Of a stretch of DNA of 64,000 nt, positions 18,789 to 27,612 are shown piece by piece. Below the pieces are notes generated by a model. That model searched no databases, was not told where the DNA came from, and saw only the letters and a program-made list of their open reading frames with translations. Each line of letters opens with the position of its first letter. Positions within the stretch are counted from its first letter, which is position 1. Location: positions 744,001 through 808,000 of the forward strand of contig NZ_JSYL01000002.1 of NCBI RefSeq assembly GCF_000812865.1. The letters run 5' to 3'. This DNA is from Kaistella jeonii. Its GTDB lineage: Bacteria; Bacteroidota; Bacteroidia; Flavobacteriales; Weeksellaceae. Both the position numbers and the translations under genes were made by a program.

Positions 18789-19253
18789 TTACGGTTTTGC
18801 CGTTTCTATTTTTAGACCAATATCTTCAATTCCTTTCAATTGATCGGCTCTCATCGCCTGAATAATTCCGATGGAATAATTACCATTTTGAGGGAATTTA
18901 TAATTCAATTTATATTGAAACAATGTTTCCTTGGTATCGCCAAATCCTTTACCAATCCACTCGCCATTTGGTTTTGCCAAAACATAATTTAAAGTATCAA
19001 CACTTTTCAATTTTGTCTTTGCGTCCGAGAAATTCACGATAAAACGGATGTTGCTGTACGGATAATCATTATTGTTTCTTACAACAAATATAATATTTTT
19101 TGGATTTTGGGCATCGTTTACTTTAAAGTTAAATTTTTGCTCTACTTTCTTATCCCATTTGCCGTTGAGGTTCTTCATATCCACTTTTTCCGAGGAGTTA
19201 TTGCAACTCATTAGAAATAGCAAAACGAAAAATACACTCCATATCTTATGCAT
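18789..19253 (-). CDS. gldH: Gliding motility / T9SS lipoprotein GldH
   Basis: The start at 19253 (MHKIWSVFFVLLFLMSCNN) gives a lipoprotein signal with lipobox Cys17; an in-frame extension to 19541 would read the ricT tail out of frame and is rejected. The 154-residue product has the GldH-like phrases NIIFVVRNNNDYPYSNIRF, NGEWIGKGFGD and FPQNGNYSIGIIQAMR. GldH is required for gliding motility and secretion in Flavobacterium johnsoniae, although many relatives do not glide. Its ATG lies 8 nt inside the 3' end of ricT, so translation is probably coupled. Confidence 0.9.
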   Translation of the reverse strand: MHKIWSVFFVLLFLMSCNNSSEKVDMKNLNGKWDKKVEQKFNFKVNDAQNPKNIIFVVRNNNDYPYSNIRFIVNFSDAKTKLKSVDTLNYVLAKPNGEWIGKGFGDTKETLFQYKLNYKFPQNGNYSIGIIQAMRADQLKGIEDIGLKIETAKP

Positions 19254-20607
19254 TGTCATCACGTTTTGGCGGAAATTTCTTTTTAAATTTTTTCGGCTGT
19301 TGATTCTGAGGTTGGTCAGTCTGTGGCTTCTGATTCTGCGCAGGTTTATTTTGGTTCTGCTGATTCTGAGACGGTTTATTCTGATTTTCCTGATTTCTCT
19401 CAGAATTATTAGGCTTTTTCTCAGGCTGATTCGCAGCCGCTTTATTATCAGGATTTTGATTCGGTCTTTGACTGTTATTGTTCGGTTTTTTTCTGTTTGA
19501 ATTTTTCCCCGAATTTTTATTTTTTCTTTCGAAACGGTCAATCGTGTTCTCCTGAATTAAATCTACAGATCTTACCGGAATGTCATGAACCTTAATATCC
19601 TCTAATGGCGAACTTTTCTCTCCATTTTTGTTTTGGGCGATCATTTTTTTAACATCCACAACGTCTAAATCGTACCAAGCCATAGAACGTTCCACGTAAG
19701 CAAACCACATTTTCTTTTTGAAAACGTCGATTTTAATACAGAACGCTTTACCATTTACGGTATCAATGGTTGAAGAAGAAGGTGGGAAATCACTCAAAGC
19801 ATCCAAATAACTGTCGAGTTCGTAGTTTAAACAACATTTCAACTTTCCACACTGTCCTGCTAGTTTCTGAGGATTAATGCTTAATTGCTGATAACGCGCT
19901 GCATTCGTATTCACAGAACGGAAATCAGTCAACCAAGTTGAACAGCACAATTCTCTTCCACAAGAACCAATTCCACCAATTTTTGCGGCTTCCTGTCGGT
20001 AACCGATCTGTTTCATATCGATCTTTGTTCGGAAGGTTCCAGCGAATTCTTTGATTAACTGTCTGAAATCCACACGGGTATCAGACGTGTAGTAAAAGGT
20101 TACTTTTCCGCCATCACCTTGATATTCAACATCGGTAATTTTCATATCGATGTTTAAACCGTACGCAATTTTACGGGCCTGAATTTTTACAGGTTCTTCT
20201 TTTGTTCGAGATTCCTGCCAAACTTCAATATCTTTTTGATTGGCTAGTCGGTAAATTTTCAGAGGGTTATCTTCAGTGACGAATTTCTTCTTCATCTGAA
20301 TTTTAACTAATTCTCCTGTAAGGCTTACTACACCTATATCGTGACCCGGACTTGATTCTACTGTGATGACGCTCCCCATGTGGAGCGGTAAATTGTTTAC
20401 GTTCTTATAAAAAAATTTACGATCGTTCTTGAATCTTACTTCTACAAAATCTGTTTGAGACATTGCAGGATTATTGATATTGGAGAGCCAATCGAAAACG
20501 CTTAATTTATAGCTATTCCCGCAGGTATTTACACTTTCACATCCACTCCCCGATTTTGTTCCGCAGGAATGGCCAGAATCGCCGGATATTTTGCATCCAC
20601 AACTCAT
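19246..20607 (-). CDS. RicT/YaaT-type PSP1 protein with long low-complexity tail
   Basis: A 453-residue cytoplasmic protein. The N-terminus is cysteine- and glycine-rich (MSCGCKISGDSGHSCG). Residues about 50-300 are the PSP1 domain with the conserved CGRELCC and CGKLKCCLNYE clusters that in Bacillus RicT help bind iron-sulfur clusters. In Bacillus the Ric complex works with RNase Y in mRNA maturation; the role in flavobacteria is not established. Residues about 365-453 are an Asn/Gln/Pro/Lys-rich disordered tail with repeats of NQNKP, ending in KKFKKKFPPKRDDNA, which looks RNA-binding. Confidence 0.88.
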   Translation of the reverse strand: MSCGCKISGDSGHSCGTKSGSGCESVNTCGNSYKLSVFDWLSNINNPAMSQTDFVEVRFKNDRKFFYKNVNNLPLHMGSVITVESSPGHDIGVVSLTGELVKIQMKKKFVTEDNPLKIYRLANQKDIEVWQESRTKEEPVKIQARKIAYGLNIDMKITDVEYQGDGGKVTFYYTSDTRVDFRQLIKEFAGTFRTKIDMKQIGYRQEAAKIGGIGSCGRELCCSTWLTDFRSVNTNAARYQQLSINPQKLAGQCGKLKCCLNYELDSYLDALSDFPPSSSTIDTVNGKAFCIKIDVFKKKMWFAYVERSMAWYDLDVVDVKKMIAQNKNGEKSSPLEDIKVHDIPVRSVDLIQENTIDRFERKNKNSGKNSNRKKPNNNSQRPNQNPDNKAAANQPEKKPNNSERNQENQNKPSQNQQNQNKPAQNQKPQTDQPQNQQPKKFKKKFPPKRDDNA

Positions 20608-20629
20608 ATTTTTATATATCTAATTGTTG

Positions 20630-20637
20630 CAAATTTA
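20630..20637 (-). promoter_or_regulatory. -7 box for ricT-gldH-PBP1A
   Basis: TAAATTTG on the minus strand, 22 nt upstream of the ricT start codon. Confidence 0.5.
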
Positions 20638-20967
20638 GTATAAATTTATTTTGTTTAATTCAATGTAGAAATATTTTAAGCAATAGTTTTTCAAATTTCA
20701 ATATAAAATATGTTTTCTTACGAAATTATTAAACAATTTGATATTATTATGCAAATCATACAATTTAAAATAGGGTAATTTTTTTGTTTTTACTGAGATT
20801 ATTTAAATTAAACTAAAACTTTTCACTTTATTTTATAATATTTAAAATGCCTTTAAACACTGGTGTAATTGATGATTTTGCTATTGCTCAATATTAAACG
20901 GAGCACACGAATTGAAATTTGTTTAAAAAGAATTATGATTTGTTAACAATTGTTGAAAAAATAATTT
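20638..20967. other. Intergenic, AT-rich, no gene seen
   Basis: About 330 bases between the ricT promoter and the FadL-type porin promoter. It is very AT-rich with scattered short A/T runs. I see no reading frame, hairpin of note or RNA gene in it. Confidence 0.6.
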
Positions 20968-20975
20968 TATATTTG
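20968..20975 (+). promoter_or_regulatory. -7 box for the porin/GDSL operon
   Basis: TATATTTG ends 19 nt before the ATG at 20995. TTG triplets occur upstream (20940, 20950) but none at the ideal spacing. Confidence 0.55.
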
Positions 20976-20994
20976 GCACATTAATAATGATTAT

Positions 20995-22233
20995 ATGAAA
21001 AAAATTGTTGTAACAACAGCACTATTGGCAGGGGTTTTATCTTACGCAGGTGGCTTTCGGGTTTCTTTGCAAGGAGTAAAACAATTGGCAATGGCTCACA
21101 CGAGCGCACATGCAGAAGATGCAAGTGTTACTTTCTTCAATCCGGCAGGAATGTCTTTCATTCCCGCTAAGTTAAGTGTAGCAGCCGGTGGTTTTGGCGC
21201 AAAATCGATCGTCACTTATCAGAATTTATCAACACTGCAATCTTACGAAACTAATAATCCGATTGGAACTCCGGTTTATGCTGCTGTAGCATATAAAATT
21301 ATGGATAATATTTCTGTAGGTTTTAATTTCTCGACTCCATTTGGAAGTACGATCGAATGGCCAAATGACTGGGCTGGAAGAGAAATCGTACAAAGACTGG
21401 AGCTGAAAGCTTATTATTTCCAACCAATGGTTTCTTTCAAACTGGCGCCGTGGGTATCTCTTGGTGGTAGTTACATCTATGCAAGAGGAAGTGTAAACTG
21501 GGACAAAGCAGCGACTCAATTAGGTGGAACGCTTAATCTAAAAGATGAAAAAGCATCCGGAAGCGGTTTCGGATTAGGATTTTATTTCCGACCAAGTGAA
21601 AAATTGGACGTAAGTATCGCATACCGTTCTCCAATTGATATGGAAGCAAAAAATGGAGTAGTAAGTTTTAATATCTCTCCTGCATTATATCCTGCTTTAG
21701 GTCTTGATGCTGCCGGTAAAGATTCTTTCAAAGCAACATTACCTTTGGTTGATGAGTATACGATTGGGGTAACTTATAAAGTAACGCCGAAGTGGTTAGT
21801 TTCCGGAGATTTCAACTACAGTGGATGGGATCGTTATAACAGTCTAACTTTAGATTTTGCTAATGCACCAATTGGAAATCAGCCCACTGATCCTACGGTT
21901 TTAGTAAGTCCAAAGAATTTCCAAAGTACACAAACATGGAGAGTTGGAACTCAATACCAGGTGAGCGATATGATTGCTGCCCGTGCCGGATATTATTATG
22001 ATGAGTCGCCTTATTCTGACGAAAACTTCCAGGCTGAAACGCCATCTTTTGATTCCAACGTCATTACAGCAGGTTTAGGATTTAAATTTGCTAAAGGATT
22101 CGGAGTTGATGTTGCAGGTGCACTTGCGCTTCCAAAAAGCAGAGACGTGAAAAACGCTTATAACAACTTCTATGGCCAGGCGAAAGCGAAAGCATATTAC
22201 TTTGGTTTAGGCTTATCTTACAACGCATTTTAA
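20995..22233 (+). CDS. OmpP1/FadL-family outer-membrane transporter
   Basis: A 412-residue protein with a signal peptide (ending SYAGG). The N-terminal hatch begins GGFRVSLQGVKQLAMAHTSAHAEDASVTFFNPAGMSF, the typical FadL pattern of a conserved Asn-Pro-Ala-Gly after the first strands. The rest is a long barrel with aromatic girdles, for example WLVSGDFNYSGWDRY, and ends AYYFGLGLSYNAF with a C-terminal Phe. Such porins take up fatty acids or other hydrophobic compounds. It is followed after 15 nt by a GDSL hydrolase lipoprotein, suggesting joint use of lipidic substrates. Confidence 0.9.
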   Translation: MKKIVVTTALLAGVLSYAGGFRVSLQGVKQLAMAHTSAHAEDASVTFFNPAGMSFIPAKLSVAAGGFGAKSIVTYQNLSTLQSYETNNPIGTPVYAAVAYKIMDNISVGFNFSTPFGSTIEWPNDWAGREIVQRLELKAYYFQPMVSFKLAPWVSLGGSYIYARGSVNWDKAATQLGGTLNLKDEKASGSGFGLGFYFRPSEKLDVSIAYRSPIDMEAKNGVVSFNISPALYPALGLDAAGKDSFKATLPLVDEYTIGVTYKVTPKWLVSGDFNYSGWDRYNSLTLDFANAPIGNQPTDPTVLVSPKNFQSTQTWRVGTQYQVSDMIAARAGYYYDESPYSDENFQAETPSFDSNVITAGLGFKFAKGFGVDVAGALALPKSRDVKNAYNNFYGQAKAKAYYFGLGLSYNAF

Positions 22234-22248
22234 GATTTAAATTTAATT

Positions 22249-23739
22249 ATGAAAAAAATATTAATTTCAACAATCGCTGTTTCAGCATTGTTATTTACAG
22301 TAAGCTGTAAAACAGACTTTGATACCGATGTAAGTAGCATCGTAGTTACAAAAGGAGATGCTGATTTTACAAAATTTGTGTCGCTTGGTAACTCGTTAAC
22401 ATCTGGTTATAGAGATGGAGCTTTATATATTGACGGGCAAAATGAATCTTTCCCATCAATGATGGCTAAACAAATGGCATTAGCTGGAGGAGGAGCTTTC
22501 AAACAACCTTTAATGGGTGATAATTTAGGCGGAATAAAAGCGGTAGGATTTCTTGACAAACTTGAATTGAAAGTTGTTAACGGATCTTTAGCACCAGTTA
22601 GAAACGAGGACCCAACAAAAATAATGGGAACTACGACGCTGGCAAATATATTTAGTTCTGGTCCTTACCAAAATATGGGAGTTCCAGGTGCGAAATCTTT
22701 CCATTTAGGTGTTGCAGGTTATGGTAATGCTGCTTATTTACCAAATGCTAATCCTTACTTTATCAGATTTGCTTCTAGCACAACAGCTTCAGTAATCGGG
22801 GATGCTGTAGCTCAGGCGCCAACATTCTTCTCTCTTTGGATTGGAAATAACGATGTTCTTTCTTATGCGACAAGTGGTGGATTAGGAGTGGATCAAACAG
22901 GCAACACGAATCCAGCATCTTATGGCGGAAACGATATTTCAGATCCAGGTTTGGTTGCAACAGTGATTAATGGTTACGTAACTGCTTTAACTGCAGGTGG
23001 GGCAAAAGGGGTAATTGCAAATATTCCTAATGTAACTTCAATCCCTTACTTTACAAGAGTTCCCTATAACCCAATTCCTCTTAATTCGACTGCAGCAGCA
23101 GACCTCAATACAAATTTCGCTATGTTAAATTCTGCATTGGTAGGTCTGGGTCAACCAGCAAGATTTGCTACATTGACAGCAGCATCTAACAATCCTGTGT
23201 TAATTATCGATAAAAGTTTAGTTAATATCGCTGCATATCTTCCTGCAGCTTTTGCAATGTATGGTCAAGCAAGGCATGCAACAGCAGGAGATTTAGTATT
23301 ATTAACTGCATCTTCTGTTATCGGTAAAGATCCTCTTACAGGATTACCACCGCAGCCAAATTCTCAAACAATTACTGGAGTAACCATTCCTTTGGCGGAT
23401 CAGTATGTATTAACAAAAACAGAAACTGCAAAAGTATTAACAGCAACTGCAGCGTATAATACGGCTATTAAAGCGATTGCTGATGCAAAAGGGTTAGCTT
23501 TTGTTGATGCAAATGCTAAAATGGTACAACTTTCTTCCATGTCAGGAATTCAATATGACGGCGTAAAGTATACTGCTACATTTGTAACAGGAGGAACTTT
23601 CTCTCTTGATGGAGTTCATCTTACGGGAAGAGGTTATGCTTTAATAGCTAACGAATTTCTAAGAGTGATTAATCAAAAGTATAAATCAACATTACCGATG
23701 GTAGATATTAATTCTTATAGTGGAGTTAAGTTTCCATAA
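22249..23739 (+). CDS. SGNH/GDSL hydrolase lipoprotein
   Basis: A 496-residue lipoprotein (lipobox LFTVSC, Cys20). GDSL block I is FVSLGNSLTSGY with the nucleophile serine, block III is LWIGNNDVL with the oxyanion-hole Asn, and block V is LDGVHLTGRGY with the catalytic Asp and His. These place it among esterases and lipases of the SGNH fold. A large insertion between blocks III and V makes it longer than usual. It shares an operon with the FadL-type porin, so it may cleave esters or lipids whose products that porin imports; this is inference. Confidence 0.88.
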   Translation: MKKILISTIAVSALLFTVSCKTDFDTDVSSIVVTKGDADFTKFVSLGNSLTSGYRDGALYIDGQNESFPSMMAKQMALAGGGAFKQPLMGDNLGGIKAVGFLDKLELKVVNGSLAPVRNEDPTKIMGTTTLANIFSSGPYQNMGVPGAKSFHLGVAGYGNAAYLPNANPYFIRFASSTTASVIGDAVAQAPTFFSLWIGNNDVLSYATSGGLGVDQTGNTNPASYGGNDISDPGLVATVINGYVTALTAGGAKGVIANIPNVTSIPYFTRVPYNPIPLNSTAAADLNTNFAMLNSALVGLGQPARFATLTAASNNPVLIIDKSLVNIAAYLPAAFAMYGQARHATAGDLVLLTASSVIGKDPLTGLPPQPNSQTITGVTIPLADQYVLTKTETAKVLTATAAYNTAIKAIADAKGLAFVDANAKMVQLSSMSGIQYDGVKYTATFVTGGTFSLDGVHLTGRGYALIANEFLRVINQKYKSTLPMVDINSYSGVKFP

Positions 23740-23764
23740 TTAAGATTGAAAATAATCATATTTT

Positions 23765-23801
23765 AAAACCACTTGAGATTCCTCGAGTGGTTTTATTTTT
23801 T
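23765..23801 (+). terminator. Terminator of the porin/GDSL operon
   Basis: AAAACCACTTGAG / CTCGAGTGGTTTT stem with one G-T pair and a 4-nt loop, followed by ATTTTTTT. Confidence 0.88.
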
Positions 23802-23809
23802 TAAATTTG
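23802..23809 (+). promoter_or_regulatory. -7 box for prs
   Basis: TAAATTTG ends 19 nt before the prs start codon and directly abuts the preceding terminator's T-tract. Confidence 0.5.
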
Positions 23810-23828
23810 TGAATCTAAAAAAGTAAAA

Positions 23829-24767
23829 ATGGCTGAGCAAGCAAGTTATTTGTTTTCCACGAGGACCAGCAAGGTCTTAGCGGAAAAAATCGCCCACTTC
23901 TATGGGCAGGAATTAGGAAAAATTAAAGTACAGGAATTCAGTGACGGCGAATTTGAACCTGTTCTCGATGAATCTGTACGAGGCGGGAGAGTTTTCTTGA
24001 TCGCGTCCACTTTTCCACCAGCAGACAATCTTCTGGAGTTATTACTGATGATTGATGCAGCAAAACGTGCTTCAGCAAAAAGTATTACTGTAGTTCTTCC
24101 TTATTACGGTTTGGCGAGACAAGACCGAAAAGATCAGCCAAGAGCACCGATCGGAGCCAAATTAGTGGCCAATCTTTTGACTGCGGCCGGAGCAACCAGA
24201 GTGATGACGATGGATCTGCACGCCGATCAGATTCAAGGATTTTTCGAAATTCCAGTGGATCATTTGTATGCTTCTACTTTATTCATTGACCACATCTTAT
24301 CTTTAAATCTAGAAAATTTGACCATCGCTTCTCCAGATATGGGTGGTGCAAAAAGAGCAAAAAATTACGCAAGTCATTTAGGAGCTGAAGTTGTAATTTG
24401 TTATAAAGAAAGAAAAAAAGCCAATGTAGTTGATGAAATGTTCCTGATTGGAGATGTAAAAGATCGAAATGTAATTCTCATCGACGATATGATCGATACC
24501 GCCGGAACATTATGCAAAGCTGCAGATATTTTAATGGCAAATGGAGCAAAAAGCGTTCGTGCAATGGCATCTCATGGCGTACTCTCCGGTAAAGCGTACG
24601 AAAACATAGAAAAGTCTGCCCTTTTGGAAGTCATTGTAACCGACAGTATTCCAATTAAAACCGAACTTTCTTCCAAAATAAAAGTACTTTCCTGTGCCGA
24701 ACTTTTTGCCGATGTGATGCGAATGGTTCACGAACACAAATCCATCAGCGAGAAATTTATTATTTAA
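23829..24767 (+). CDS. prs: Ribose-phosphate pyrophosphokinase (PRPP synthetase)
   Basis: A 312-residue cytoplasmic enzyme converting ribose-5-phosphate and ATP to PRPP, the precursor of nucleotides, histidine and tryptophan. Visible motifs are FSDGEFEPVLDESVRG near the N-terminus, YGLARQDRK (ATP/ribose-binding flexible region), the catalytic metal site MTMDLHADQIQGFF, and the PRPP-binding loop VILIDDMIDTAGT. Length matches the bacterial class I family. Ribosomal protein L25 follows, separated by its own promoter, a common neighbour pair in bacteria. Confidence 0.96.
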   Translation: MAEQASYLFSTRTSKVLAEKIAHFYGQELGKIKVQEFSDGEFEPVLDESVRGGRVFLIASTFPPADNLLELLLMIDAAKRASAKSITVVLPYYGLARQDRKDQPRAPIGAKLVANLLTAAGATRVMTMDLHADQIQGFFEIPVDHLYASTLFIDHILSLNLENLTIASPDMGGAKRAKNYASHLGAEVVICYKERKKANVVDEMFLIGDVKDRNVILIDDMIDTAGTLCKAADILMANGAKSVRAMASHGVLSGKAYENIEKSALLEVIVTDSIPIKTELSSKIKVLSCAELFADVMRMVHEHKSISEKFII

Positions 24768-24778
24768 AAAAAAATTGG

Positions 24779-24786
24779 TACATTTG
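24779..24786 (+). promoter_or_regulatory. -7 box for L25
   Basis: TACATTTG ends 27 nt before the ATG of the L25 gene. Confidence 0.45.
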
Positions 24787-24813
24787 CACCCTTAAAATTT
24801 TTTTAAACATATT

Positions 24814-25464
24814 ATGAAATCTATCACAATTCAAGGTACAAAAAGAGAAAGCGTAGGTAAGAAATCTACAAAAGCTTTGCGCGATGCTGAATTAGTTCCT
24901 TGTGTTGTTTACGGAGGTACTGAAACCCTAAATTTTTCTGCAGAAGAAAGATCTTTCAAAGGTTTGGTTTATACTCCCGAAGCACACACGGTATCTATTG
25001 AGGTTGACGGAAAAACAATTCCAGCAATCCTTCAAGACATCCAGTTTCACCCATTAACCGACAAAATCTTACACGCTGATTTCTATCAGATGTCAGATGA
25101 CAAACCTGTCGTTATGGAAGTTCCTGTAGCACTTACAGGTCGTTCAAAAGGTGTTGTTGCAGGGGGATCTCTAAGACAATCTTTCAGAAAATTGAAAGTG
25201 AAAGCACTTCCTGGTAACTTACCAGATGAAATCGTTGTTGACGTTACTTCTTTGAAAATCGGAGGTAAACTTTACGTAGGCGACATCAAAACCAATAATT
25301 TCAGTTTCATGCATCCAGACAACGCAGTAGTTGTTGCTGTTAAGATGTCTAGAACTGCACTTAAAGGTGCTGCGGGCGAAGAACATGACGAAGAAGAAGC
25401 TGAAGAAGTTAAAGATCAATCTCCGCTTGTTCCAACAACGGAAGAAAAATCTTTCGAAGCATAA
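24814..25464 (+). CDS. rplY: 50S ribosomal protein L25/general stress protein Ctc
   Basis: A 216-residue protein of the long (Ctc/TL5) type that binds 5S rRNA. The N-terminal domain begins with [20 protein letters not shown] and has the conserved PCVVYGG; the C-terminal beta domain carries [13 protein letters not shown] and [12 protein letters not shown]. The final 30 residues are acidic ([13 protein letters not shown]) and probably disordered. A strong terminator follows. No unusual features. Confidence 0.95.
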   Translation: MKSITIQGTKRESVGKKSTKALRDAELVPCVVYGGTETLNFSAEERSFKGLVYTPEAHTVSIEVDGKTIPAILQDIQFHPLTDKILHADFYQMSDDKPVVMEVPVALTGRSKGVVAGGSLRQSFRKLKVKALPGNLPDEIVVDVTSLKIGGKLYVGDIKTNNFSFMHPDNAVVVAVKMSRTALKGAAGEEHDEEEAEEVKDQSPLVPTTEEKSFEA

Positions 25465-25484
25465 AATTTTCTCAAAATTTACAG

Positions 25485-25519
25485 ATTCCCGCTCATTCAT
25501 TTGGGCGGGAATTTTTTTT
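25485..25519 (+). terminator. Terminator of L25
   Basis: ATTCCCGC / GCGGGAAT stem followed by a run of T. Confidence 0.9.
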
Positions 25520-25640
25520 AAGGAGCAACAAAGGTTTCGCTATTTTCCTCAGGTGTTCCCGCTTTCACTACTCGCTTCCCGATCAAATGCATCGGGAGAG
25601 CTCAAACAGACCTTTCAATCGGGGCTAAAAAGAAGATCCG
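25520..25640. repeat. Dispersed intergenic repeat, copy 2
   Basis: Starts AAGGAGCAACAAAGGTTTCG and ends TTTCAATCGGGGCTAAAAAG, matching the ends of the 8881-8994 element. Internally it has a TCCCGAT / ATCGGGA hairpin. It lies between the L25 terminator and the next gene. Confidence 0.6.
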
Positions 25641-25729
25641 GTTCTCTCCCGAAAGAATTCTACTCCGTTCATCAATTTAGATCGCATTCATATTTTTTCC
25701 TTATTTTTACAAGACTCGAAAACCAGATT

Positions 25730-26359
25730 GTGCCTAAAAAATTATTATATATCATCCTTCTTTGCAGCAGTTACTTTTTGCATGCCCAGCAAAACGAAGA
25801 ATTTGTCTCCGCCAAGAAATTTTTTGACTATCAGAGGTTTATGCTCAATAACGAATTTAAAAAGAAATTCGATTTAGAAAAAGAGGTTCCAAAAAAGATT
25901 GGCATTAAAAAAGATTTTTCAGAATTCATGATGAAACTTGACAGCATACAAAACACGGCTTTCATTGGAACTTTGATCAAAGTGAAAAACCGCGAAGACT
26001 TAGCAAGCCGAACCCATAAAAGTTCATCACAATTCGCCTCCGAAAATCCTGAAAAGACAATCTTGGAAGATCAGGCACAATATCCGGGCGGATTTAATAC
26101 TTTAAGAAAGCAAGTTGCGGATTTGTTTTATACAGAAGCCATTTTACCCGATCAGAAAGTCATCAAAACCAATGTCGTATTCGTAGTCGAAAAAGATGGA
26201 ACGATCAGTTCTGTACACGCAGAGGGAGATCATTTCGCATTCAACCGTCAAGCAGAAATCGCCATGTATCTTTTGCCAGAGAAGTTTTCACCCGCAATCA
26301 TCAACGGAACCGCAGTTCGCTACAGATTCCGACTTCCTTTAGCAATGAATTTTGAATAA
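25730..26359 (+). CDS. Secreted TonB-C-like domain protein, paralogue 1
   Basis: A GTG start at 25730 is chosen because it directly precedes a signal peptide (PKKLLYIILLCSSYFLHAQ); the frame stays open upstream but would read through the intergenic repeat. The product is 209 residues. The C-terminal 90 residues (YPGGFNTLRKQVADLF ... VVFVVEKDGTISSVHAEG ... RYRFRLPLAMNFE) resemble the TonB C-terminal domain found in many Bacteroidota energy-transducing proteins, but there is no membrane anchor or proline-rich spacer. It is therefore probably a periplasmic protein of unknown role. Its stop overlaps the ATG of the next gene, a paralogue. Confidence 0.75.
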   Translation: MPKKLLYIILLCSSYFLHAQQNEEFVSAKKFFDYQRFMLNNEFKKKFDLEKEVPKKIGIKKDFSEFMMKLDSIQNTAFIGTLIKVKNREDLASRTHKSSSQFASENPEKTILEDQAQYPGGFNTLRKQVADLFYTEAILPDQKVIKTNVVFVVEKDGTISSVHAEGDHFAFNRQAEIAMYLLPEKFSPAIINGTAVRYRFRLPLAMNFE

Positions 26360-26970
26360 TGGTTAATAAAATAATAGCAGTTGCTTTTTTTGCAACAACA
26401 AGTTTCGCCTTCAGTCAGCAAACTAAACAGTTGAAGATAATAAAACAGAAGTACGATATACAGGTCGAAAATTACAGTAAGATCTGTGAGGCAGATCTAA
26501 AGAAGACCAATTTGTCAGAGGAAAAAAGAAAGATTTCCGATCAATGCAGAAATGAGATTTCCCTCATCAATTCTAAAAGAAACCAAGAAAATCTTCAGGA
26601 ATTAGCACGTATAAAATCTGAAGGTACGGGAAACAATATCGCTGGTTCTACCGAAGATTCAGAATTTAGTAAACAAACAGAAGAAATTCCTGAATATCCG
26701 GGTGGATTTAATCAGTTCAGAAGTGAAGTCGGTAATAATTTTGATACTGAGGCAATCACAGGAGATGGAATATTCAGATGTGAGATTACATTTGTCATCG
26801 AACGCGACGGATCTATAACCGAAGTAAAAGCTGCCGGAAGTAACAACGATTTCAATACCCAGGCAGAACTCGCTGTTTATTTAGTTGAAAATAAATTTTC
26901 AGTAGCAAAATTTAAAGGAGTTCCTGTGAGATATAGAATGAGGCTTCCCTTAAGTTTATCTTTTGAATAA
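26359..26970 (+). CDS. Secreted TonB-C-like domain protein, paralogue 2
   Basis: A 203-residue product with a signal peptide (MVNKIIAVAFFATTSFAFSQ), a charged helical middle with two cysteines (YSKICEADLKK, SDQCRNEIS), and a C-terminal TonB-C-like domain closely related to that of the preceding gene: EYPGGFNQFRSEV, ITFVIERDGSITEVKAAG and VRYRMRLPLSLSFE. The ATG shares one base with the upstream stop (TAATG), so the pair is translationally coupled and arose by tandem duplication. The function is unknown. Confidence 0.75.
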   Translation: MVNKIIAVAFFATTSFAFSQQTKQLKIIKQKYDIQVENYSKICEADLKKTNLSEEKRKISDQCRNEISLINSKRNQENLQELARIKSEGTGNNIAGSTEDSEFSKQTEEIPEYPGGFNQFRSEVGNNFDTEAITGDGIFRCEITFVIERDGSITEVKAAGSNNDFNTQAELAVYLVENKFSVAKFKGVPVRYRMRLPLSLSFE

Positions 26971-26984
26971 AATTTTTACTTAAT

Positions 26985-27034
26985 AACTTCCAACTTCCAA
27001 CTTCCATCATCCCGCATCCAACACCAAACATCCC
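26985..27034. repeat. Short CTTCCAA/catccaac tandem repeat
   Basis: Three successive AACTTCC units followed by degenerate CATCC units just ahead of tadA. Simple sequence of this kind is frequent between flavobacterial genes. Confidence 0.5.
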
Positions 27035-27038
27035 ATCT

Positions 27039-27470
27039 ATGTTTACCGACGAATATTTCATGAAAATGGCTTTACAAGAAGCTCAAATTGCTCTGGAGAA
27101 AGATGAGGTTCCCATCGGTTGCATCATCGTCTCTAACAACAGAATTTTAGCCAAAGCGCATAATCTTACCGAAACTTTAAATGACGTTACAGCCCATGCA
27201 GAAATGCAGGCGATCACGTCAGCTGCGAACTTTCTGGGCGGCAAATATTTGCAGAATTGTACCCTTTATGTCACCCTTGAACCGTGTGTAATGTGTTGCG
27301 GAGCTTTGAACTGGTCTCAGATTTCAAAAGTTGTGATCGGTGCAAGAGATGAGCAAAGAGGTTTCATCAATAAAAATTTACAACTTCACCCCAAAACCGA
27401 AATTGTTTTAGGAGTTATGGAAAATAAATGTTCGGTGATCGTAAAAGAATTTTTTAAAAGTAAAAGATAG
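27039..27470 (+). CDS. tadA: tRNA-specific adenosine deaminase TadA
   Basis: A 143-residue zinc deaminase converting A34 to inosine in tRNA-Arg(ACG). The zinc ligand and catalytic glutamate lie in HAEMQAI (His53, Glu55) and the second zinc motif is PCVMCCGAL (Cys83, Cys86). The N-terminal MKMALQEAQIALEKDEVPIGCIIV matches the family. Length is at the lower end of normal. It appears monocistronic, with a palindromic intergenic segment downstream. Confidence 0.92.
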   Translation: MFTDEYFMKMALQEAQIALEKDEVPIGCIIVSNNRILAKAHNLTETLNDVTAHAEMQAITSAANFLGGKYLQNCTLYVTLEPCVMCCGALNWSQISKVVIGARDEQRGFINKNLQLHPKTEIVLGVMENKCSVIVKEFFKSKR

Positions 27471-27487
27471 GATTTAGGGTCAATTCC

Positions 27488-27600
27488 TGCTGGTGAATTC
27501 TTTCAGGTCAATTTTCTATGAGTGAATTCTTTTGGTATTTCTTAAAATGATTTCAATATTCACCAAATTCACAGCAAAGTAATTCACCATTCACTCAACC
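27488..27600. repeat. Imperfect long palindrome downstream of tadA
   Basis: TGGTGAATTCTTT near 27491 can pair with AAAGTAATTCACCA near 27576, with further GTGAATT/AATTCAC copies inside. It fills the gap between convergent tadA and coaX and might act as a weak terminator. It has no reading frame. Confidence 0.45.
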
Positions 27601-27612
27601 ATCACGTTTTGT

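Noticed and set aside
19072-19500. A 142-residue frame on the plus strand opposite ricT/gldH
   Set aside because: It mirrors the low-complexity ricT tail; leucine/isoleucine runs are an artefact of that composition.
19254-19541. N-terminal extension of gldH
   Set aside because: The arginine/isoleucine-rich translation is the ricT tail read in another frame.
25331-25729. Upstream extension of the first TonB-C-like gene
   Set aside because: It would start inside the L25 gene and cross its terminator and an intergenic repeat.
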